DNA from: Setaria digitata
Lineage: Eukaryota; Nematoda; Chromadorea; Rhabditida; Setariidae
DNA length: 64,000 bases
Reading direction: 5' to 3'
Assembly (NCBI GenBank): GCA_003640385.1
Contig: RCAB01000077.1
Location: forward strand, 62,001-126,000
The number at the start of each line of letters is the position of its first letter. The first letter of the stretch is position 1. The notes under the pieces were generated by a model. The model made no database searches. It saw only the letters and a program-made list of their open reading frames with translations, and had not been told where the DNA came from. This document shows, piece after piece, positions 25,601 to 37,000 of the stretch. The translations under genes were made by a program, and so were the position numbers.

Positions 25601-27095
25601 TTTTTCCTTTAAAAGCAAGGAAAAGGACAAACTACCGTCTTAACAACTTATCATTCCATTAGAAAGTCATAGTTTTTCAAACAATAAGTTATCAGTCATA
25701 CGAATGTGCAGTTATGTAAAATAAACTTGTCACAGGTGCCAAAGTGAAAATCTGCCCTAAGATATTAGAGATATTGAAATATAATGATTGATATTGTGTG
25801 AAGCTATCATGTTTCAGGATTTAAAGTCATATTTCAAAATGACAAAGAATGAAAGAAATAAGTTAAATTATAATTAAAACTTTTCTCGACAAAAAAAAAC
25901 CGTTTGAAAGGATTGAATTTTAGTTTCCTTGTATTAAATTAGAACACAAATGATAGCATTTATAACAAATAGTTAAGATTAACTTGGTAAGATCAATTGA
26001 AATAAGACTGAAGTGAATATTATTGATTAGTTGCTATTAGTTGAAAAAATTTCTTTGAAAATACTTTTTGTTCCAATGTAAGTGCGAAAATGTCAATGTG
26101 AGGAAAACCATTTCTCCCAACAAGCAATATAAGTTTGCGTTGATTGATTTGACGATCAATGTCAACGTGATTGGTGTTATTAGTAAAGGAAGATGATGAC
26201 ATTAATGTGATTGCGGAAGAGAAGTATGCTCTTTAATTGATGTCAAATGTATAAATGTTGAGATAAAAACAATGGCAAAAATGTTTTTCAAGTGTGTAAG
26301 TTTGATTAGGCTTATTTCGATTTTAATAAAATAACAAAGAAAAACAGTAGAGAAAAGAGGAAATGAAATAGCAAATATTTTTTGAATTTCCGATTTTCGA
26401 CAAAACGGGAAAGAAAAATGATTAAAGGTAGAAAAAATTTCAAGGGAGGAAAAGGGAAAGTGATGTTTCGTAATGAAAACTAGTATTTACAAAGGTAAGT
26501 TAACTGATCGCTAGCGATAGTCTTTTTGAAGTTGAGCTAAGAATAAACAGATTTGTTGTAAAACGAATTACTTGTCTAACTTAACGAAACAAATTAAATC
26601 TACTTTTATAACAAGTGGGTGAATGAATTATTTGTCTTTCTTTTGTACAAATATTATCAAAGAGATCGTAATAAAGCGTAAAAATTTCACATAATAAAAA
26701 ATAGTTGATAAATTTGATACGATAATTATGATTTGGATTTTTAAATTACAGTAAAAATGAAATTAGTTATAGAAACATAACTACTAGGAAAAATTAAGTG
26801 AAGTAGCTTGAAGCTCAACAGCGATACGAAATCAATTGGATGTAGAAGTTTAAATAATTTCAGGTGAAGAGGAGGGAGGAGAAAGAATAGACATATGCAT
26901 ATGGTAGATAGCGATGATTGATTGGACTGATATCGAAAGTGAAAAGTGATAACTTCATTAGCTTATCTTGTTTCAAACAGCGAAAATTATTTATGAATGT
27001 TAGATTTAATGGATATCTTCCTTGTCTTGTTATTCATTTTAGTCTTGTCGATAGCAAGATTAAGAGTCTTTTCAATCCCAAGTAGAGATATTTTG

Positions 27096-27110
27096 ATTGG
27101 AAGAGATTGG
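27096..27110 (-). promoter_or_regulatory. Two inverted CCAAT boxes upstream of NF-YC
   Basis: ATTGG (CCAAT on the minus strand) occurs at 27096-27100 and 27106-27110, ten bases apart start to start and about 500 bases before the NF-YC ATG. NF-Y binds CCAAT, so autoregulation is possible but purely inferred; ATTGG pentamers are common by chance. Confidence 0.25.
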
Positions 27111-27439
27111 TTGTTTTTGTGAGCTTTCTTAAGGAATTTAAGTCCCAACTTTAGTCTAAGCCCTCTGTTCTATGTCTAACCATCGCCATAAAATGATCCT
27201 CTGCCCCGCTCTATTCCAACGGAGCAATTGATTCTTCAACGGTGGCCCCTTTCAAGGTGAAATTGCACTACCATGAAATGTATTCAAATTAGACATCTTC
27301 CAATAGGTCTTACAAAGAAAAAATGATTAGTGTATCTAGCAACCCTTTTCCTCACTTCTGAGATGTTATTATCTCCGTGTTGATTTCATCGTTTCTTCTT
27401 TTGGTTGCGCATAATCGTAAATACATTTGCTAGCCTCTT

Positions 27440-27493
27440 CAGTTACAGTTAGATTTGGAGAAGGAAAGTTCGCACAACTGACTCTCCCGTTGT
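27440..27493 (+). other. Probable 5' UTR exon of NF-YC
   Basis: A strong donor GTAAGT at 27494-27499 follows a C/G-richer segment. It can pair with the acceptor AG at 27598-27599 (106-base intron) or 27581-27582, just before the NF-YC start. The 5' boundary is a guess. Confidence 0.35.
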
Positions 27494-27589
27494 GTAAGTA
27501 TTATCTTAATGTGGAAACTAGACAGCTTCTCATGCAGTTGTCTTTTATCGCATATTATATTCCTGATTTTTAACGCTTTTAGCAATAAT

Positions 27590-27604
27590 AATATTTTAGT
27601 GTCG
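27590..27604 (+). promoter_or_regulatory. Acceptor just before the NF-YC start (cis or SL trans-splice)
   Basis: AATATTTTAG (AG at 27598-27599) leaves a leader of only five bases before the ATG at 27605, typical of nematode trans-spliced messages. A cis donor at 27494 is an alternative partner. Confidence 0.5.
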
Positions 27605-29721
27605 ATGGCAACAAATGACGAGCACCATCAACATCAGCAGTCACATGTTGCTGATGGCGAATTGTTCATGCAGAAAATGATGGGGGATGACAAACCACAT
27701 TTTGTTCAAGCTGAATTGTCCACTTCACAAGTACTTCGCTTCATGTGCTTTTCTTTCCTTATCGATGGTACTATTTCTTCCGCAACTGTCTCGTTGCGAC
27801 GTGATGAATATTAAAATGTCACTTTCACTTTTTCAGGAACAAAGTAATGATGAAATACAACTTGGAAAAGAAGGTGGTATATACGATATTGATCAGGAAA
27901 TGGCTTCGTTCTGGCCTCGTATTCGAGCAAAAATTGATGCGCTTGATCCAGTTAGTTTATTTTCACGGTTTCGGCTAACTCTATTAACTTTTTTTAAAAG
28001 TCTTTTATATCTTATAAATCTTAGAGATTGAATTTGCTATGTAAAATTTATGCTTACTTCCGCTTCTTTGGTTATTTAATTTTCAAAATAATTTCAAATC
28101 AAAAATAGAGTACGAAATTGTGCATCTTTCGAAATTCTATTTAGAAAACACTACGCGAAGCAAGCCGCCATCAGGAACTGCAGTTACCCTTGGCAAGAAT
28201 AAAGAAAATCATGAAACTAGATGACGATGTTAAAAGGATGGTAAGGTTAATTACTTATCCTTTTTTTTATCTTTATTTTTTGTGCAAACTAAGACTTTAA
28301 TTTTAATTAGGTTTTAGCATTCACTAATGTTTCTGCGAATTTCTGTTCTAGAACATTATTAACAAATAAAATCAAACAGTATAAATCTCACTGTGCTGTC
28401 ATGATATGGTAACCTCTACCGTCTTTTTGCTGCATCTCCATATAGCCAAGGAGATTTTTTCTTTAAACTTCTAAGTCCACGCTTCATTCGTTTCATATTA
28501 TCTTTAGATGATTGGTTCAGAAACACCCATTTTACTTGCAAAGGCGTCAGAAATTTTTGTCGAAGAGTTGACGCTAAGTGCCTGGAAACATACAGAAGAT
28601 AATAAGAGGAAGACGCTTCAAAAGTCAGATATTTCCCAAGCTGTAGCTAGGTAATAGTTTTGTCCTAAACATTGTATGGTAATTTCTAATAGTTTTTTAT
28701 TGGTTTTGCGACTAAGTGGTAAGTTTACATGTTTGAGAATATTCTTTCAAAAACAATTTTACCTTCAAGCATTGATATTTTCTAAAGGAATTTCTTCCTT
28801 TTAGAAACGACATGTTTGATTTTTTAATTGATATCGTTCCACGAGAAGATCCAAGGTGGCCATCGCAGACAAATAGTCGTGTAAATTACTTTCCCTTTAT
28901 TTTCTCCAATTACGTTCAGTTAAAAATATTTCGTTTACTTTTTGCAGTTAGTGAGTTGCTCCTGATAAATTGGTTCCCTTCAACTTTTGGATGTCAAATT
29001 CAGTTCTCTAAGATGGCTTCCCAATTCATTTCCTAATTTTTCTGCTCATCTTCACTGTGGCTAAAAATTACGACATTTTCTTTGCAATATCTGCAGATAA
29101 CGGACATCTTTACTTTTACATCAATTTGTTTATATTACGGATCGCGAGTCGTAGCTAACAGATAGAAATTTTTTTTCGCCCCTGCACGTGGCAAATTCGA
29201 TCATAATAGTGAAGGATTTGCTGAATGTCTCAATGTCGGACAAAGCATGGAGTCATGCAGATGTCTTATAAATTCGGACTAGAACTATCACTTTTTTTGA
29301 TTTTAAAAAGTTGAGTATAGCAGTGTTTTTCTTCTTATAACGCATTTACGTGTTACAGCAAGAACATTCTGAAGAAGTGCAAGGGATTGTTGCAGATTCC
29401 AATGGAATAATATCTACTAATGGAAATGTTCAGTATGTTTTGCAGGTATTTGGACTAGCTTTTTTGTTTAAAGAATTTTTTTTTCTTTTTTTTTTTAATG
29501 CAAAAGACTGAAAATTGGCCCAATTTCTCACTCGAATATTTGCCTAGGTTGGGTCCTCGGATGGAGCACTGGCAACAGGGTCAGTTGTACAGGCCACACA
29601 GATCGGGCAACCAATTCAGCTACCAATTGGCACGGGTAATCAACCTATTCAGCTAATTGCACTGAATTTGCCGGAAGGTAACATACAACAGTTCCAGGTA
29701 CAACTTCCTCCATCAGGATAA
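27605..29721 (+). CDS. NFYC: Nuclear transcription factor Y subunit gamma (NF-YC)
   Basis: Exons 27605-27730, 27837-27950, 28145-28240, 28508-28650, 28805-28880, 29359-29445 and 29548-29721 give 271 residues in continuous phase. The H2A-like histone fold spans about residues 82-175: [17 protein letters not shown] (from about 94), [38 protein letters not shown] and [15 protein letters not shown], all near-identical to animal NF-YC. NF-YC pairs with NF-YB, and the dimer recruits NF-YA to bind CCAAT boxes in the nucleus. Upstream is a His/Gln-rich N-terminus (EHHQHQQSH); downstream is a Q-, G- and hydrophobic-rich activation tail ([16 protein letters not shown]), shorter than in vertebrates. The final coding exon contains an internal donor (GTACAA at 29698) that could feed an alternative 3' exon at 29843. 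Convergent with the Rho GEF gene. Confidence 0.95.
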
Positions 29722-31082
29722 ATGTTTTTGTTTAGGGCAGGACTTGCTTTTCGTATGTTATATATGATCTAATAGCTCGTAACTTAATTTAACGATCTAA
29801 TTGTACTTGCTGTTCTTATTCTTAGTGATTGTCTTCCCTCAGGCTGTGTGCGGCAACACGTCGAACCCAACCCTGACTTTCCTCCGCTCCAGATTTTAAG
29901 ACTTATAGAATTTCGCACTAGCCGCCCTTCATACTTTACCCTATAAAGTAAGATACTCTTGTATTGTCTAATTCCTAGTAGTAGCTTTGCTGCTAAAATT
30001 GATATAACTTTAAGTCTTAAAATTGCTACATACTTGAATAGTACGCGCAAGGAAATTGGTAAGCGTCGGTAAACCTTTCCGTATTCTGTTTTATTTCTCA
30101 AGTGATAAGTAGCCCCCTTTGTGATCTCATTTTATTTATGTGAAGTGTTTTGCCTCCAAACCACCATACATATATAAATACTGGCTGATTTGGGAAGTGA
30201 ATGTAAACTAAAGAAAATTTTGTAGGGTATGGTCCACTTGAAAGAAAATGATATTGTTCGCAGAGATATCATCAATTTTTCCATTCTCTCATTAGCATTA
30301 TCTTTTCTTGCTTGCATCTTTACCCACTTACTGACATTGTGATTTGGTAAATTCTCTTATACATATAGCTTATTCAGTGTAGGATGTTATCTTACATAGC
30401 GTTGCAGAGTTTATTTTTACAGGATCACATGAGGCTTGGCGACCAGCCGATTTAAGTTCGTTTCCGAAATTTATTATTAGAAACTGTTTACATCATCTTT
30501 TACACGATATTATTGATCACTTATCAGAAGGATGAACAAAAAAAGCAAAACAGCTGAGTTAAGCAGAGTAAAGCTAGCATAAAAAATACTCGAAATTATG
30601 CAAAGCTGTGACCTATAGCCTTTACAGGTACGCGTAAGATAGACCAGTAAACTAAACTGAGTAAATAGGATATGGAACAAACTTTTCTTCACAATAATTC
30701 CTTAAACTCTCCACTCGGGACTGATTACCCGCACTTATCTTAGTATGAAATTCGATGCTTTACCGTAATTCAGAATTTCAGGAAAATGGACCGACACCTA
30801 GAAAATAATTTTCACTTAATTTTGTTTTTCACAGCCTATTTATTGGATTGCTACTGAGCTTTAAAAAATATGTCTGATTCTGCGGTTGTATAGACTCAGA
30901 CTAGCAAATATAACGTCATGTATTAAGTATTCATAGAACGAAGCCGGAAATATCTATCTAAATGACTGAACTTTTTACTTTTCCTACTATGCATACATGG
31001 AGTTGATAAGATATAAATAAAATAATTACATCACTACTGCCAAAACAATTATCTTGAATGATTCGTTTACTAGACCTCATTA
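29722..31082. other. 3' UTR and spacer between convergent NF-YC and Rho GEF genes
   Basis: 1.36 kb without a recognised main gene. The segment 29830-29945 is clearly GC-richer and contains the possible alternative NF-YC exon 29843-29899. A 105-residue minus-strand frame (29784-30101) lacks an ATG start and has no splice context. Confidence 0.5.
29843..29899 (+). CDS. Possible alternative last exon of NF-YC
   Basis: Acceptor TTCCCTCAG (ending 29842) opens 18 codons and a stop (AVCGNTSNPTLTFLRSRF). It joins in phase to a donor at 29698 inside the main last exon (CAG before GTACAA), so the terminal VQLPPSG would be replaced. It may simply be untranslated 3' UTR. Confidence 0.25.
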   Translation, partial: AVCGNTSNPTLTFLRSRF

Positions 31083-34000
31083 TTACTGACTAAGCCCTGG
31101 TGGTGGTGGAGCCCGAAAACGCGGAAGTGTGCTTTCCGCATATTTGACCGTTGGACTGGATTCATGTATACTTTCCCACTCGTCCCCTTCTTCCACCCGG
31201 CAAAGATCACCACCAATTTCGCATGTACCTCTTCCTGCAAAAATAGGGTCTTTCGAATACAAAGCATACTCTAGAAGAGAGTATGTCTTTCTCTATCATG
31301 AACGTAACCACCCCAATCAGCCTATGCTGAAGAATTAAAGCTTGCTGATTTAGTTTTTTCTTCTACACAGGATGATTTGCAATGCTGACGAAGAATCTAA
31401 ACTCAGTGTTTCAGTATAGATCCGACAATAGAGAGACAATGAGACGAAGTACAACAGAAAATCTAGAATTTGCCTCAAGTCTCCTTCCACCTAATAAAAA
31501 AGAAAATTTTTGCAGTATATCGATGGAAGTTACCTTGTATGCGTCCCAAATTATTTGAACTTGAGCAGGATGAAGCTGTTAAAGATATCAGTGAGCATGG
31601 CCGCCTTGTACCTTCCACGAAACCAAAGTCACGTACGCCACTGAGCTACACAGGAAACAAAAAAGAAAGTTCTTGGTCAAAATATTCTGACTATTATAGA
31701 GAAAACTAAATTTTATAATATCTTTCAATAATTTCTCTATATGCTTCAAAGGAATCACACAGTAGTCAGTAGTAGTAAAAATATTTAAAAATATTTCTTA
31801 TACTACTTTTCTACCAATAAGACCAATATTATAATTCCAAAAAATACTGGCGGCGTGGTTCAAAAGGCCAAACTATGCATGGTTTTTTTTTATGCTGCGA
31901 AACTTTCAAACTACTCTGGCTAGTAAATCTTCATTTCTCAGCATTCATCTCTAATAAGATATGTTACTTGCCGTGGCACGCGGTCCTAAATGGATATATG
32001 AGGAATGTAATTCAATGCCCATATTTGCCTTCTCGCGAATATTTTTCTCACGACTCCGGATGGCTTGATCCCAAAGGATGTTACGAATATCTTCAACCCA
32101 GACATCACGGATACATGCAGTCTGTGCCTGGAATATAATAAATCGGATCTATTATGATTAAAAAAAGATTTAATGGCAAGTAAAAAAATTTTTATGGAAC
32201 AGATAAACATTAGAAAGTTTAAATGAAGTAAGCAAAAAGCTAAGAAAACAAATAATTCCTAAAATCCAATAAGATTTTACTTCCATCACATATGTGAACG
32301 AGTTTTTCTGCTTCCTAAACCATAATTCAAATTTGACTTTTGAATCTTTCACCATTTCAGTCAAACCGCAATCGGTCATCTAAAATGATTCAATTCATTT
32401 TAGGACTGCAGAAATGACTAGTAGACAACTTGATTACTTCTTATTCAATTTGAAATTCAGCATAACTCCACACAAATTGGACTATTGAACACACACTTAA
32501 AATTCAATAAATAACAAAAAATTCCAATATTGACAAGATCAATGTACCTGTATACTGCTCTTATATTTCAGCTCATCAAATGTACTCCCCCTCCATGATC
32601 GTGACAATTTTGGCTTTGTAAGCACAACACAATTTTCGAAAAGAAATACATTTCGTACACGTTTCTTAGACTGCAAGCCACGTTTTTCGGTGACATACAT
32701 CGTATCATGTCTTAACAAACTTCCTTGTTCTTTGAGATTCAAGTCACAACTACTTATTCGCTCCATTGCTAACAAATCAGTGCCACGACGAATTTGCTGT
32801 CCAACTATCAAGGCCACTTTTTCTAGTACTTCCAAAACTTCCTGGAATTGAAACTTAACATTACAGGAGCTAATTTAAACTTGAATCTAAGTTTCGGATA
32901 TGTGACAATTTGAATTCCGGAATACAGAAGAAAAACTGCCGTAAGTTCAACTTTGGGACTATAATTGAAGCTTTCTAGAAAAATATTCACAAAGTTTCGA
33001 AGAATGTAGTCATAGATTACCACTTTGTTTGGCGGTGCAGCATTCAGAAGTTGTTGGAGTGCAAGGGCATATTTACCTATCCTTTCAATGGGTTTAATCA
33101 ATAAATGTGATAAATCAGCCAAGCTCTGCAAGGTTTCATCGAAATAAAAGTGAGAATAAAGCCTTAAATATATTTCATACTTGAAGAATAAAAAAAATAG
33201 CCTCTTAAAATAAAAGAATGAATTAGTGTAAGAACTGGAAGTTAAAAAATTACCACAGTGAGAAGAGAATCACTCACTAACCTGCACAGAATTGAAAAAT
33301 TTATGACCAGCCTCACGCATTAGCTGATCAGATTTGGGTTTGTTTTTTGCGTACAGTGCATACAATTCAAAATAACTGAGATTATCAAGAAACAATCGTC
33401 CAACTGTCATTGAAATTGATTCATCTGCACAACGAAACCTTTAAAGAAAGAATATTTTCGAGGTGTAAAAAAATTAACAAAATAATGTAATCAATATGCA
33501 GAATTTCTAAGGGAAAGAATGTTCACCTCAATCGTGAGATGAGCTGCGGCAAAAATGAATGAGCATGGAACTGAAAAAGTTTCTCGATATTTCCAAAAAT
33601 GCATGACTTTTTGCCACGAAGCGCACTCGGAATATCAACTCGAGCCATTTCTGGCAAAAAATCCTGAAAGACATGTAGAAATACTTATGTCATCACTATA
33701 ATCTTTCACAATGATTGTAATAGTAATAATCACTGCAATTATCTTTCATAAATAAGTTCACAAGTATATATAAAACCGATTCGCATCTACAAACAAAGCA
33801 CGAGCTGCTAATGACAATGAGCAAGCGAAAGATCGAAAATTTCTAGCCAGCAAATGGGAAATTCCAGACTCGTTAAATCGAAAAAATTTCCATTCTCCGG
33901 ATAAAAAAAAAGAACTAAATTTGTTTTAAAGAAAGAAACCACTTTAAGTTTTAAAAATCAGTGGGAAAAGTTTATTGATTAGACTTTCACTAAGAAGATA

Positions 34001-37000
34001 CCAAATGGAAAAATTTACCTGAACGACCAGTCTCAATGCACTAACATAATCGATTTCCGAATCAAGCAAATCCCGTACAACAGTACATTCAATTCTGAAG
34101 TTCGCGTCACTTGTTTTCGCTGGGCTCAGCCAATCTCGGATCATATCTATCTGCTCAGAACGCATTGAAAAATCCAGGGCAGAGAATGCTAGAAAACGAA
34201 AAAGTCAAAAAAGAAAAGTTAATTCTATAGCACACGTCTGAATCCTTGTATGGAAAAATTCAGAAAAAATACCGCGACTGTGAGAAACATCGATGATGCA
34301 ATAAAAGATTTAATAAACCAAATGAATTTGAGATTAAGTACAGAACCATTTTAAACTAGCAAGCAAGAACAATATGAAACCTGATGCAATAGGTGGCTGA
34401 GGTGATTCGTTCACACTGCAGCAGTCATCATCCAAAAACTGGAAAGCGCTTAGAGCTGAACGACAATCCTATAAAAAAGATTCATATCTGCAAACTAGAT
34501 ACCAATTAATATTTCTAAAATTCATCATTACCTCTTCTAAAAAATCACTACTAGAGGTTCGCATCAAAGGGCGTCGTGATTTTTGTGATACAACAAATCG
34601 TGCTGATCCAGGTCGGGCAGCCCCGTTTATCAGGAATGGATTCGGAAGACGTAATGGAACAGTACTAATGGAACGGCGTTGGTCGAGCCTTTTATGCAAA
34701 GTGTTTGTTGACATCGACGTTATCACCTAAAACGATATAAAAAGTCTTGAAAGTGAACTGCCATCCACATATGATTAATCTCTCTAGCTAACGCTAATAT
34801 AAGTAATATTTGGAGTCACTAGAAGGAAAAGTAATTAACATAATAATTTTAAGTACAAATAATAATCCATAATAATTTTTGAGTACAAAATTTCAAACAG
34901 GCGGAAATTAGAGTTCAATAAACTCTTTGAGAAGCAGAAAATATGTAAATAGTACTTTATTAGTCATATCAAGAGTGACGGGCGCGGCTCCGATTGCAGA
35001 CTCCTCGATAATTTCCAGAGGACCCGTATGTACCGATGGAGCCCAAGAATTACGACGCCACCGAACTTCTTCCAACTCAGCTAGTCCCCAAAATAGAAGA
35101 TAGATGATTTTTTTTTTTTTAAATTATATGTTCAAAGAAATAAATTCGAAACAGCTTTCACTTCAGATACCTACTTTCAAATCAGAAAATCTTACTGCAG
35201 AATCACTACTTCTCAAAACGCTTTCACACGTTTTAAAGATAGTCAACTGATGAAAGTGGACAAAAAAATGACTGCTGATATGTGAACATGAATGGGACGA
35301 AGGGAAAAAATGAATAATATAAAATAACAACCGGTTGCTTCTGATGTTCCGTAGAAGTAGTTGCTTTTGAAATTGGAATTTCGTACTGCGTAGGTGCTGG
35401 GCTAGTCTGCTGCCGAGAATGCTCCTCAGTTGTATTCAATTTATTTCCTAAATCAACAGTGAAACTTTCCTCTACATCGGAATAAACCTCCATTGGCGTG
35501 TCGGATACTGAATCCGATAGATCAGAGCAACGGCTTTTCGGCAATGATAAATCAATGATGGAACAATCAGCTTCACCACTAAAACATGAATCAACAGCGC
35601 CAACTTCTTGGCTTGTAGCACCATCTGCACTCTCCTGACTTGAACTAGCGCTCATTTGACAACGTAAGTCGGAAATCTTAAGTGTGGGGTCCAAGCTGGT
35701 GATGGCTTTTTCGCAATCCAGGAGTAACTTTTCGATTTCTTGCCGAACCTACGAATGAAATCCATTTTTTTTTTGGAAGAATTTAACAGTATTTGGAAAT
35801 AAGGTGGTTCATGTTTAACTTAATGAATTTTATTAGGTACTTGATTTAGATGATATATGATTAACCATGAAATATGAGCATCCTCAAAAACGCTTAGTAG
35901 CGCTGGTCCAGCCTTTTATGTAATGTATTTGTTAACAAACAAGCGAAATAAAACTGCATTTGAAACGTAGATTGGATTTTCATTCTCTCGTTGGAAAAAT
36001 ACCACTAAAACTTACTATACAGTCATTCGGACTAACAGCAACATATTCGTGAAGACGGGCAACAGCAGTATATGGGTATTTAAAAATTAATATTTCCTTC
36101 TCCTTCTCATCATCACTTCTTTTAGCGTGAAGCAAAGCCCAGTTATATACCTGAAGTTATCAAAACTTCAGACAGGAAAACAGCATCGAACAGGAAATAA
36201 CACTAAAATTAAGCACCTGATCAATGTGAAGCCGAGAATCAAGTGCTGCTTGAACAGCAGGCCGTACTTCCATGGTACGCTGTTTACAAGATAATAGGAA
36301 GGAGTTAAATGAATTGAAAGTGTGATTGATTAGAGTTCGATCCGCATTTCCAAAAGAGCCTTCTTCTAGTAAATGCTCTACTTTCTTTAGATAACTATCA
36401 GCTTCATCCAAGTATCTCGTCAATTCTATGGTTTTATTTTCTATTTGCTTAATCTAAAAATTGAAACAATTAAAAATCACAAAAATATACTTCCAGTTTA
36501 AGGCATAACTAAATTTTTCTCAAATATAAAAAAAAAAGTTAAAAGGGAAAGAAATACATTGACGGAGTACACTTAAATTTTTGGAAGTAATATACTTAAA
36601 AACCAACTTGAGACGTCAGTCTTACAACACTGAATATCTTCACAATTTTCAGCTGTTCTAATTCAATCACTTCTGCATTAATGACTTCTGTCATCTGCAA
36701 AAAAAAAAAAAAATCAATTGAAAATTCTTAATCACCAAGACAAAACTCCTCAAGCTTAATGTCTCTGAAAAATCTGAGTTTCGAAAATCTTTAACAATTA
36801 ATTTTTGACTAAAACATGTTTTACACGAAAAACAACCTCGGGGACATATTTCAAAAATTCTACTGCTTCTACTGCACATTGAAGAGCATATAATCTCCTC
36901 GAAATGCTTGAATTACTTTTTTGCATGACCATTTTAACTTCTTCGAAGCCAGACACTGCACGATTCACTGCATCACTGCGAAAATAATAATAATAATAAT

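Larger units (their letters stand above)
22280..27400. other. 5-kb spacer between divergent genes, no recognised gene
   Basis: AT-rich sequence without supportable exons. It contains the TA palindrome at 23063-23102, the flanked CA microsatellite at 25548-25600 and a T run near 24882-24898. The last few hundred bases become richer in C and G near 27140-27290, probably approaching the NF-YC promoter. Confidence 0.45.

Noticed and set aside
27181..27290. GC-richer patch upstream of NF-YC as a coding exon
   Set aside because: Frames from its ATGs stop quickly; better read as promoter or leader sequence.
29784..30101. 105-codon minus-strand frame between NF-YC and the Rho GEF
   Set aside because: It starts at a TTG, has no acceptor or promoter, and overlaps the expected NF-YC 3' UTR.
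31129..31338. Plus-strand frame over the Rho GEF last exon
   Set aside because: The minus strand has an acceptor, an acidic/Pro-rich tail and a stop that join in phase with the preceding exon; the plus frame has no ATG start and no partner.
31470..31709. Plus-strand open frame of about 63 residues that looks coding
   Set aside because: It is antisense to the Rho GEF Ser-rich exon 31645-31534, whose minus-strand frame, phase and similarity to PLEKHG4 tails explain the open frame.
31875..32138. Plus-strand frame of 87 codons
   Set aside because: It lies over the end of the PH domain coded on the minus strand and has no family resemblance.
35233..35331. Extension of the Rho GEF linker exon past 35332
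   Set aside because: The extra residues are hydrophobic and AT-driven (VVILYYSFFPF), unlike the polar linker; read as intron.
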